DNA of 64,000 nt from Pseudomonas sp. KU26590 (GTDB lineage Bacteria; Pseudomonadota; Gammaproteobacteria; Pseudomonadales; Pseudomonadaceae), in assembly GCF_026153515.1 (NCBI RefSeq), contig NZ_CP110644.1, positions 6,079,501-6,143,500 on the forward strand. Direction: 5' to 3'. Made by a program: the position numbers and the translations under genes. Below the pieces are notes generated by a model. It had not been told where the DNA came from, did not search any database, and saw nothing but the letters and a program-made list of their open reading frames with translations. Positions 28,451 to 36,041 of this stretch are shown in pieces (position 1 is the stretch's first letter; the number at the start of each line of letters is the position of its first letter).

Positions 28451-29830
28451 GTGACTAACACCGCTTTTAACTCACTGCCCCTTTCCGCCGCCATGCTGGC
28501 TAACCTGGAGTCCCTTGGTTATGCCGAGATGACGCCGATTCAGGCGCAGAGCCTGCCGGTGATCGTCAAGGGGATGGACCTGATCGCCCAGGCCAAGACG
28601 GGCTCTGGCAAGACCGCTGCATTCGGCATCGGCCTGCTCAATCCGATCAATCCGCGCTATTTCGGCTGCCAGGCGTTGGTGCTTTGCCCCACCCGTGAGC
28701 TGGCCGACCAGGTGGCCAAGGAAATCCGCCGTCTGGCGCGTTCCGAAGACAACATCAAAGTGCTGACCCTCTGCGGCGGCGTGTCTTTCGGCCCGCAGAT
28801 CGGTTCGCTGGAGCACGGCGCCCACATCATCGTCGGCACACCGGGTCGCATCCAGCAGCATCTGCGCAAGGGTTCGCTGGTGCTGGATGGCTTGAACACG
28901 CTGGTGCTGGACGAAGCCGACCGCATGCTCGACATGGGTTTCTACGACGCCATCGCCGACATCATCGAGCAGACGCCCAAGCGCCGCCAGACCCTGCTGT
29001 TCTCGGCCACGTACCCGGTCGGCATCAAGCAGCTGTCCTCGAAATTCATGCGTGACCCGCAGACCGTCAAGGTCGAAGCGCTCCACGCCGACAGCCAGAT
29101 CGAACAGATCTTCTACGAAATCGCGCCAGAGCAACGCCTCGAAGCGGTGGTCCGCGTGCTTGATCATTTCCGCCCGCAGTCCTGCGTGGCGTTCTGTTTC
29201 ACCAAGCAGCAGGTTCAGGAAGTGGTCGATCACCTGACCGCCAAGGGCATGTCTGCCGTCGGCCTGCATGGCGATCTGGAACAGCGCGACCGCGATCAGG
29301 TGCTGGCGATGTTCGCCAACCGCAGCACCTCGGTGCTGGTGGCCACCGACGTTGCCGCGCGCGGTCTGGACATCGATGGTCTGGACATGGTGCTCAACGT
29401 CGAGCTGGCGCGGGATTCGGAAATCCACATCCACCGCGTCGGCCGTACCGGTCGTGCGGGTGAGACCGGCATCGCCGTCAGCCTCGTCGCCCCCGGCGAA
29501 AGCCAGCGCGCCCGCGCCGTTGAAGAACTGCAGAAAGCGCCGCTCAACTGGCAGCAGTACGACCAGCTGGAGCGCAAGGAAGGCGGCAAGCTGCTGCCAC
29601 CGATGACCACGCTGTGCATCGGCTCGGGCCGCAAAGACAAGCTGCGCCCTGGCGACATTCTGGGCGCGCTGACTGGCGAAGCAGGCATTCCCGGCACTCA
29701 GGTGGGCAAGATCGCGATCTTTGATTTCCAGGCCTACGTTGCCGTGGAACGCAGCATGGCCAAGCAGGCGCTGGAGCGTTTGAACAACGGCAAGATCAAG
29801 GGCAAATCGTTGCGCGTACGGATTTTGTAA
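28451..29830 (+). CDS. dbpA: ATP-dependent RNA helicase, 23S rRNA-specific
   Basis: DbpA is a DEAD-box helicase that acts on hairpin 92 of 23S rRNA during 50S assembly. The motifs run in order: Q motif (MTPIQAQSLP), AKTGSGKT, PTRELADQ, GTPGR, VLDEADRML, SATYP, and HRVGRTGRAG. A C-terminal RNA-recognition domain (about residues 385-459, with VGKIAIFDFQAYVAVERS) is the DbpA hallmark. I place the start at GTG 28451 (MTNTAFNSLPLS, 459 residues); the ribosome binding site is weak. Confidence 0.92.
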   Translation: MTNTAFNSLPLSAAMLANLESLGYAEMTPIQAQSLPVIVKGMDLIAQAKTGSGKTAAFGIGLLNPINPRYFGCQALVLCPTRELADQVAKEIRRLARSEDNIKVLTLCGGVSFGPQIGSLEHGAHIIVGTPGRIQQHLRKGSLVLDGLNTLVLDEADRMLDMGFYDAIADIIEQTPKRRQTLLFSATYPVGIKQLSSKFMRDPQTVKVEALHADSQIEQIFYEIAPEQRLEAVVRVLDHFRPQSCVAFCFTKQQVQEVVDHLTAKGMSAVGLHGDLEQRDRDQVLAMFANRSTSVLVATDVAARGLDIDGLDMVLNVELARDSEIHIHRVGRTGRAGETGIAVSLVAPGESQRARAVEELQKAPLNWQQYDQLERKEGGKLLPPMTTLCIGSGRKDKLRPGDILGALTGEAGIPGTQVGKIAIFDFQAYVAVERSMAKQALERLNNGKIKGKSLRVRIL

Positions 29831-29847
29831 GGTCAGCAGCTCCTCTT

Positions 29848-29936
29848 TGTAGGAGCGCGCTTGCCCGCGATTGCGGTGTGTCAGGGCATAAATGTCTCAC
29901 TGAACCACCGCAATCGCGGGCAAGCGCGCTCCTACA
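29848..29936. repeat. Class II REP pair between dbpA and the flavoprotein gene
   Basis: TGTAGGAGCGCGCTTGCCCG at the left and CGGGCAAGCGCGCTCCTACA at the right pair almost perfectly over 28 bases, the best-conserved class II pair in the window. Confidence 0.88.
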
Positions 29937-29981
29937 GGTTCACCGCCATCCCCTGGATTATTTACACCCGAGGACACCGCT

Positions 29982-31160
29982 TTGCCCGTTCCTGACGTTG
30001 TGATCATCGGCGCCGGCGCCGCAGGTTTGATGTGTGCATTCACGGCCGCCCAACGCGGGCGCAAGGTCATGTTGATCGATCACGCCAACAAGCCGGGCAA
30101 GAAAATCCTCATGTCGGGCGGCGGTCGCTGCAACTTCACGAATATGTACACCGAGCCCGCCAACTTCCTCTCGCAGAACCCGCATTTCTGCAAATCGGCG
30201 CTGGCCCGTTACACCCAGTGGGATTTCATCGAGCTGGTGGGCAAGCACGGCGTGCCGTACCACGAGAAGAAACTCGGCCAGCTGTTCTGCGACAACAAGT
30301 CCATCGACATCCTCGACCTGCTGCTCGCCGAATGCGACACCGCTGGCGTGAGCCTGCACATGGACACCTCGGTGCAGAGCATCGAGAAAGCCGACACCGG
30401 TTACCTGCTGAAAACAACCCTCGGCGAACTCCGTTGCGAGTCGCTGGTGATTGCCACGGGCGGCCTGTCGATCCCGACGCTGGGCGCCACCGGCTTCGGT
30501 TATCAGGTCGGCAAGCAGTTCGGCCACACGCTGTTGCCTACCCGAGCGGGCCTGGTGCCGTTCACCATCACAGACCAGCTGAAAGAGCTGTGCACCGAGC
30601 TGACCGGCACATCGGTCGATTGCCTGGTGAGCTGCAACGACGTCAGCTTTCGCGAGAACATTCTGTTCACCCATCGCGGCTTGAGCGGGCCGGCGATTCT
30701 GCAGATCTCCTCCTTCTGGCAGCCGGGCGACACGGTGGAAATTAACCTGATGCCTGACCACGACGCCCATAGCTGGCTGAACGAGCAACAGGCCGAACGC
30801 CCGAACAGCGAATTGAAGACGCTGCTCGGCGAGATTTTCACCAAGAAAATGGCCAACCTGATTGCCGAGCAGTGGTTTGTGTCCAAGCCTATGAAGCAGT
30901 ACACCCACGCCGAACTGGCCGACATCGCCGCCAAATTGGCGAGCTGGCAAGTGGTACCGGCGGGCACCGAAGGGTATCGCACGGCCGAGGTCACACTGGG
31001 CGGCATCGACACGCGTGAAGTGTCGTCGAAGACCATGGAATCACTGAAATCGCCGGGCCTGTATTTCGTCGGCGAGGTCCTGGATGTCAGCGGGCATCTG
31101 GGCGGCTTCAACTTCCAGTGGGCCTGGGCCTCGGCGTACGCGGCGGCGCAGTTCGTCTGA
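29982..31160 (+). CDS. FAD-dependent oxidoreductase of the YhiN/HI0933 family
   Basis: A 392-residue flavoprotein with the N-terminal FAD motif VVIIGAGAAGLMCAFTAAQR, the family motif GKKILMSGGGRCNFTN and a C-terminal GLYFVGEVLDVSGHLGGFN. The reaction is not established. The start is TTG at 29982 with GAGG eight bases upstream; no ATG fits better. It stands alone between two REP elements of different classes. Confidence 0.88.
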   Translation: MPVPDVVIIGAGAAGLMCAFTAAQRGRKVMLIDHANKPGKKILMSGGGRCNFTNMYTEPANFLSQNPHFCKSALARYTQWDFIELVGKHGVPYHEKKLGQLFCDNKSIDILDLLLAECDTAGVSLHMDTSVQSIEKADTGYLLKTTLGELRCESLVIATGGLSIPTLGATGFGYQVGKQFGHTLLPTRAGLVPFTITDQLKELCTELTGTSVDCLVSCNDVSFRENILFTHRGLSGPAILQISSFWQPGDTVEINLMPDHDAHSWLNEQQAERPNSELKTLLGEIFTKKMANLIAEQWFVSKPMKQYTHAELADIAAKLASWQVVPAGTEGYRTAEVTLGGIDTREVSSKTMESLKSPGLYFVGEVLDVSGHLGGFNFQWAWASAYAAAQFV

Positions 31161-31209
31161 GCAGTCATTGCGAGCAAGCTCAAAACGGCACGGACGCACG
31201 CGATCTCTA

Positions 31210-31317
31210 TAGGAGCAATCGGAGTTTACGACGGTCGCGAAGAGGCCGGGCCGGGCCATACACATTCAGTGCCTGACCTTCCGCCTTCGCGACCGTCGTT
31301 ACCTCCGATTGCTCCTA
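31210..31317. repeat. Class III inverted repeat (long-arm REP-like element)
   Basis: Arms 31210-31242 and 31285-31317 match at 31 of 33 positions in inverted orientation around 42 bases. They begin TAGGAGCAATCGGAG and end GTCGCGAAG. The sequence differs from both other REP classes in the window. The remainder of 31161-31480 holds no gene. Confidence 0.85.
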
Positions 31318-31480
31318 CAAGTGCGCGTCGCAAATGAGAGGGGCACCGTTGGGGTTATTTTGCTTCTTGAGGTATTAGCATCCGCCCCGGAATAAATTTT
31401 GCTAACCGGATGTACAGCGCGCATCCGGCGCTGTACATATCCCTCAGCAAAATCAATCGCGAACAAGGCCGTCAGCGTTC

Positions 31481-33688
31481 ATGGCATCGACATCGTTGCG
31501 CAATACATTCCGCCGTCTCTGGGCGCTGGACAAGTTTTCCTACAGCGTGCGGGTTTTCATCGCGCTAACCGGCAGCATGGCGCTGTGCTGGTACCAGAAC
31601 GAGATGTCCCAGCTCATCCCGCTGTTCCTCGGGATTATCGCCAGCGCCCTGTCGGAAACCGATGACAGCTGGCAAGGCCGCCTCAATGCGCTGGCCGTGA
31701 CCCTGGTGTGTTTCAGCATTGCGGCGTTGTCGGTGGAACTGCTGTTCCCCTACCCCGTGATATTCATCTGCGCCTTTGCCTTCGCGGCGTTCTGCCTGAC
31801 GATGCTCGGCGCTCTGGGCGAGCGCTATGGCGCCATTGCCTACGCGACGCTGATTCTCTCGGTCTACACCATGATCGGCGTCGATCAGCGCGGCGGCGAA
31901 GTCACCGACTTCTGGCACGAACCCATGCTGCTGGTCGCGGGCGCGGCGTGGTACGGCCTGCTGTCGGTGCTCTGGCAAATGCTGTTTTCCAATCAGCCGG
32001 TGCAGCAGGCGCTGGCCCGACTGTTTCGCGAGCTGGGCCTATACCTAAAGCTCAAATCAGAGCTGTTCGAGCCGATTCGCACCCTCGATATCGAAGCCAA
32101 GCGACTGGAGCTTGCCAAGCAGAACGGCAAGGTCGTCGGCGCGCTCAACGTGACCAAGGAGATCATCCTTAACCGCGTGGGCAGTGGCCGCCCCGGCTCG
32201 AAGGTCAGTCGCTACCTGAAGCTGTACTTTCTGGCCCAGGACATCCACGAGCGCGCCAGTTCGTCGCACTATCCCTACAACTCGCTGGCCGAAGCGTTCT
32301 TCCACAGTGATGTGCTGTTTCGCTGCCAGCGCCTGCTGCGCCAGCAAGGTCGCGCCTGCCGTGACCTGTCGGCGTCGATCCAGCTGCGCCAGCCGTTCAT
32401 CTATGACGACAGCTTTGCCCATGCGCTGAATGACCTGCGCGCCTCCCTCGAACACTTGCGCATTCAGAGCAATCCGGCGTGGCGCGGGCTGCTGCGTTCG
32501 CTGCGGGCGCTGGCCAACAACCTTGGCACCCTCGACCGGTTGCTCAGCGATGCCAGCAACCCGGATGCCCTGGCCGACGCCACAGACAGCAGCCTGCTCG
32601 ACCGCTCGCCGCACAACCTCAAGGACGTCTGGACGCGCCTGCGCCTGCAACTGACGCCGACCTCGCTGTTGTTCCGTCACGCCCTGCGCCTGCCGTTGGC
32701 GCTGGTCATCGGCTACATCATGGTTCACCTGATTCACCCGTCGCAGGGGTACTGGATCATCCTCACCACGGTGTTCGTCTGCCAGCCAAGTTATGGCGCC
32801 ACCCGACGCAAACTCGGGCAGCGCATCATCGGTACGGCCATTGGCCTGACGGCGGGCTGGATTCTGTTCGACCTGATCACCACGCCGGTCCTGCAATCGA
32901 TGTGCGCGGTGCTGGCCGGCGTGGTGTTCTTCGTCAACCGCACCACGCGCTACACGCTGTCGACGGCGGCGATCACGGTGATGATTCTGTTCTGCTTCAA
33001 TCAGGTCGGCGACGGTTACGGCGTGTTCCTGCCGCGCCTGCTGGACACGCTACTGGGCAGTCTGATCGCCGGCCTGGCGGTGTTCCTGTTCCTGCCGGAC
33101 TGGCAAGGTCGCCGGCTGAACAAGGTGCTGGCCAACACGCTGTCGTGCAACAGCATTTACCTGCGCCAGATCATGCAGCAATACGCGAACGGCAAAAGCG
33201 ACGATCTGGCCTATCGACTGGCCCGGCGCAACGCCCATAACGCCGACGCAGCGTTGTCCACCACACTGGCCAACATGCTCATGGAGCCCGGGCATTTCCG
33301 CAAAGAGGCCGACGTGGGGTTCCGCTTTCTGGTGCTGTCACACACCCTGCTCAGTTACCTGTCGGGCCTTGGCGCCCATCGGGATACGCCGCTCCCTGCG
33401 GAAGTGCGCGAGCAATTGATCGAGGGCGCCGCTGCCAGCCTTGCCGCAAGCATCGATGAAATCGCCCAAAGCCTGGCGTTGCGTGAGCCAGTCGCCGTGC
33501 AAAGCGACGCTGAGGAAGCGCTGGCGACGAGTCTGGAACAGATGCCGGAAGAAATCGACGAAGGCCAACGGTTGGTGCAAACCCAACTGGCGCTGATCTG
33601 CCGTCAGTTAGGGCCACTGCGCACCCTGGCAGCGCACTTGATCAAAGGACCGGTCAAAGAAGCCGACATCACAGACCGTGCAGTTTGA
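31481..33688 (+). CDS. yccS: YccS/YhfK-type FUSC family inner-membrane protein
   Basis: A 735-residue protein with two clusters of hydrophobic segments (about 15-170 and 405-530), each part of a fusaric-acid-resistance (FUSC)-like domain, and soluble regions between and after. Conserved stretches such as RLPLALVIGYIMVHLIHPSQGYWIILTT fit YccS. Its substrate is unknown. The ATG at 31481 has only AAGG upstream. Its last 20 bases overlap the convergent gene at 33669. Confidence 0.86.
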   Translation: MASTSLRNTFRRLWALDKFSYSVRVFIALTGSMALCWYQNEMSQLIPLFLGIIASALSETDDSWQGRLNALAVTLVCFSIAALSVELLFPYPVIFICAFAFAAFCLTMLGALGERYGAIAYATLILSVYTMIGVDQRGGEVTDFWHEPMLLVAGAAWYGLLSVLWQMLFSNQPVQQALARLFRELGLYLKLKSELFEPIRTLDIEAKRLELAKQNGKVVGALNVTKEIILNRVGSGRPGSKVSRYLKLYFLAQDIHERASSSHYPYNSLAEAFFHSDVLFRCQRLLRQQGRACRDLSASIQLRQPFIYDDSFAHALNDLRASLEHLRIQSNPAWRGLLRSLRALANNLGTLDRLLSDASNPDALADATDSSLLDRSPHNLKDVWTRLRLQLTPTSLLFRHALRLPLALVIGYIMVHLIHPSQGYWIILTTVFVCQPSYGATRRKLGQRIIGTAIGLTAGWILFDLITTPVLQSMCAVLAGVVFFVNRTTRYTLSTAAITVMILFCFNQVGDGYGVFLPRLLDTLLGSLIAGLAVFLFLPDWQGRRLNKVLANTLSCNSIYLRQIMQQYANGKSDDLAYRLARRNAHNADAALSTTLANMLMEPGHFRKEADVGFRFLVLSHTLLSYLSGLGAHRDTPLPAEVREQLIEGAAASLAASIDEIAQSLALREPVAVQSDAEEALATSLEQMPEEIDEGQRLVQTQLALICRQLGPLRTLAAHLIKGPVKEADITDRAV

Positions 33689-34406
33689 TGAGCTTGTCGT
33701 AGGTGCCGTCGGCTTTCATGTCAGCGATGGCCTTGTCGAAATCCAGAACGATCTGTTGATGATCCGCTCGTTTGATGCTGACCAGGATGTGCAGACTGTT
33801 CTCGCTCAGTGATCCGGGCAGGAATTCAACGTTGGCCTGCACGTCCGCAGGCTCGCGATTGAGGGCAAACCGCGCCGCGTACTCGTCTTCCACCGTCAAG
33901 TCGACCCTGCCTGCTGCAAGCATCCTGACGGCGGTCGAGAAACCCGCCACCGGGATCTTTTTCAACTCGGCATCGGCGTCGAATTCCGGCGAATAGGCGT
34001 AGCCGCGCACGACGGCAATGGAATAGCCGTGCAGCTGCGAGAGGTTCTGAAAGTCGGTGGTGGCGCCCTTGTGCTTCAGCAAGCGCAGGCGGTTGATCAG
34101 GTACGGCGCGGAGAAAACCCCGATTCGCGTGCGGTCTTCGCTGTACCAGGCGTTGATAACGATGTCGTATCGACCTTCGCTCAGTCCATGAATCGCCCGC
34201 GCCCACGGGACTTGTTCGTATTCGGTGTCGTAACCGGCGCGGCCCAGCGCGGTGCGAATAAGGTCGGTGGAAAGCCCGTCGTGGAGCAGTGACACGTCGG
34301 CGTAAGGCGCCCATGCATCGCCGGCGAGACGCAATGTCTGCGCAAACGCGCCTTGGGCTATCACCATCATTCCCAACAGCCCTGCGGCGCACTGCAAACG
34401 CGACAT
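33669..34406 (-). CDS. Periplasmic solute-binding protein, SBP_bac_3 family
   Basis: The 245-residue protein has a signal peptide (MSRLQCAAGLLGMMVIAQGA, cut after AFA) and a type II binding fold: LRLAGDAWAPYADVS at the start, YEQVPWARAIHGLSEGRYDI, and DKAIADMKADGTYDKLI at the end. No permease or ATPase lies beside it, so it may be an orphan binding protein or part of a system elsewhere. It converges on yccS with a 20-bp overlap of coding ends. Confidence 0.85.
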   Translation of the reverse strand: MSRLQCAAGLLGMMVIAQGAFAQTLRLAGDAWAPYADVSLLHDGLSTDLIRTALGRAGYDTEYEQVPWARAIHGLSEGRYDIVINAWYSEDRTRIGVFSAPYLINRLRLLKHKGATTDFQNLSQLHGYSIAVVRGYAYSPEFDADAELKKIPVAGFSTAVRMLAAGRVDLTVEDEYAARFALNREPADVQANVEFLPGSLSENSLHILVSIKRADHQQIVLDFDKAIADMKADGTYDKLIKLHGL

Positions 34407-34611
34407 GCTCAGCTTCCTTGTGGCAACTGGCCTTCAGTGAAGACGCCTTTTGCGCTTTGCACAACTCATAACACTGCGATGTTTGTGCCGCAGTTCAACA
34501 AAATGACAGACCGTTGATTGAATCAGTGTCGAGCCCTGCTCGCCGCGAATTTGGGCTTGCGCCGATATGCGTTTAGTATCCGGCATCCACTTCTTCTCGC
34601 AGGCCGGCGTC

Positions 34612-35070
34612 ATGTCTATCAACTGGATTTGCAAACACCATACCGACCTTGGAAAAGAGCAGCTGTACGCCATTCTGCAACTCAGGGCGCAGGTGTTCGT
34701 GGTGGAGCAGAAATGCTGGTATCTGGACGTCGATGGCCAGGATTTGCTGGGCGATACCTGCCATCTGATGGCCTGGCAGGATGATCAGTTGGTCGCTTAC
34801 CTGCGCCTGCTGGACCCGATTCAGCAGAACGGCGACGTGACCATCGGCCGGGTGGTGACTGCACCGTCAATGCGCAACAAGGGTATGGGCCATGAACTGA
34901 TGGTTCAGGCGCTGGTGCACGCGGAACGCCAATGGCCGGACCAGCCGATATTCCTCTCGGCCCAGGCGCATTTGCAGGGTTACTACAGTCGCTACGGTTT
35001 TAACCCGGTGGGCGAGGTGTACGTCGAGGACGGCATTCCTCACATCAGCATGCGTCGCGATCTGGACTGA
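34612..35070 (+). CDS. GNAT acetyltransferase, ElaA family
   Basis: A 152-residue acetyltransferase. The N-terminal block LYAILQLRAQVFVVEQKCWY and the acetyl-CoA loop IGRVVTAPSMRNKGMGHELM match ElaA-type proteins, as does AQAHLQGYYSRYGF near the end. I use the ATG at 34612 (MSINWICKHH) because the upstream extension is not family-like. No acceptor substrate can be inferred. Confidence 0.86.
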   Translation: MSINWICKHHTDLGKEQLYAILQLRAQVFVVEQKCWYLDVDGQDLLGDTCHLMAWQDDQLVAYLRLLDPIQQNGDVTIGRVVTAPSMRNKGMGHELMVQALVHAERQWPDQPIFLSAQAHLQGYYSRYGFNPVGEVYVEDGIPHISMRRDLD

Positions 35071-35096
35071 TCCTGCTTGGGAACTTCATGGGTCCT

Positions 35097-35118
35097 GGTA
35101 GGACCGGCTTCAGCCGGG
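35097..35118. repeat. Solitary class I REP
   Basis: GTAGGACCGGCTTCAGCCGG begins at 35097. It is the same core as in the eight-unit array but has no inverted partner nearby. It lies between two convergent genes. Confidence 0.8.
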
Positions 35119-35155
35119 AAGCTTCTGGGTGAAATTAACCCACCCTGGCACGCTG

Positions 35156-35452
35156 TCAGGGATACCCCAGCACCGTCTTGATGGTCTGCAGATTGCCCTC
35201 GATCCAGCAGCGGTCAATCGCGCCCCAGTCACGAATCCGGTAACCGCCGGCATGATTGCGGGCGCCATCGAGTTGTTCGAACTCGCAGACAATATCCAGA
35301 TCAGCCAGCGCCGCGACGGTGTCCTGGGCGGTGCGACGGGGCATGCCGGTGACGTCGGTCAGGGCCGGTACGCTGCTGGCGATGCCGCTGTCGATCAGAT
35401 ACGCCACATACAGGCGGCGGTAGAAACTGCTCTTGGTCTTGCTGACTTCCAT
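35156..35452 (-). CDS. Small winged-helix DNA-binding protein
   Basis: A 98-residue protein with a predicted winged helix: ASSVPALTDVTGMPRRTAQDTV forms the recognition part and GGYRIRDWG the wing. The ATG at 35452 has AAGGAAG upstream. It lies 31 bp after the YgjP-type peptidase gene on the same strand, so the two may be cotranscribed. I recall it only as a conserved Pseudomonas protein without assigned function. Confidence 0.72.
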   Translation of the reverse strand: MEVSKTKSSFYRRLYVAYLIDSGIASSVPALTDVTGMPRRTAQDTVAALADLDIVCEFEQLDGARNHAGGYRIRDWGAIDRCWIEGNLQTIKTVLGYP

Positions 35453-35483
35453 CAAAACTTCCTTGAAAAGCGTTAGCGGCTGA

Positions 35484-36002
35484 TCAGCGCACGGCCGTCT
35501 GCATGTCTCGCCAGGTCAGGTAGATGCGCAGGTCGAACTCCAACTGGTGATAACCCGGTTGCATGTGCTCGCACAACTGATAGAACGCCTTGTTGTGGTC
35601 CGACTCTTTGAAATGCGCCAGCTCGTGGACAACGATCATCTTCAGAAACTGCGGCGCGGCATCCTTGAACAACGCCGCCACGCGGATTTCCTTCTTGGAC
35701 TTGAGCTTGCCGCCCTGCACCCGCGACACGGTGGTGTGCAGGCCCAGCGCGCGGTGGGTCAGGTCCAGGCGGTTGTCGAACAGCACTTTGTCGATGTTCG
35801 GCGCGTTGCGCAGGTATTCCTGTTTGAGCGACAGCGCGTAGGCGTACAGCGCCTTGTCGCTCTGGATTTCGTGCCGATCGGGATAGCGCTGCTGCAGATA
35901 ATCCGTCAGCCGGTTCTGCGAAATCAGTTGCCGAACCTGATCCTGCAGACCTTCGGGATAGGCCTGCAGGTATTTGAGCGGCATGGGCGTGGTGACAGTC
36001 AT
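35484..36002 (-). CDS. YgjP-type zinc metallopeptidase
   Basis: The 172-residue protein carries HELAHFKESDHNKAFY, the HExxH motif with the downstream His of the YgjP/WLM group. KYLQAYPEGLQDQV forms the N-terminus. It is cytosolic by appearance, with no signal peptide. It starts 39 bp after the end of the GGDEF-EAL regulator gene on the same strand. The physiological substrate is not known. Confidence 0.85.
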   Translation of the reverse strand: MTVTTPMPLKYLQAYPEGLQDQVRQLISQNRLTDYLQQRYPDRHEIQSDKALYAYALSLKQEYLRNAPNIDKVLFDNRLDLTHRALGLHTTVSRVQGGKLKSKKEIRVAALFKDAAPQFLKMIVVHELAHFKESDHNKAFYQLCEHMQPGYHQLEFDLRIYLTWRDMQTAVR

Positions 36003-36041
36003 GGTCGGATCGGGTCGCGGGAAAAGCGCGAGTCTACCGCG

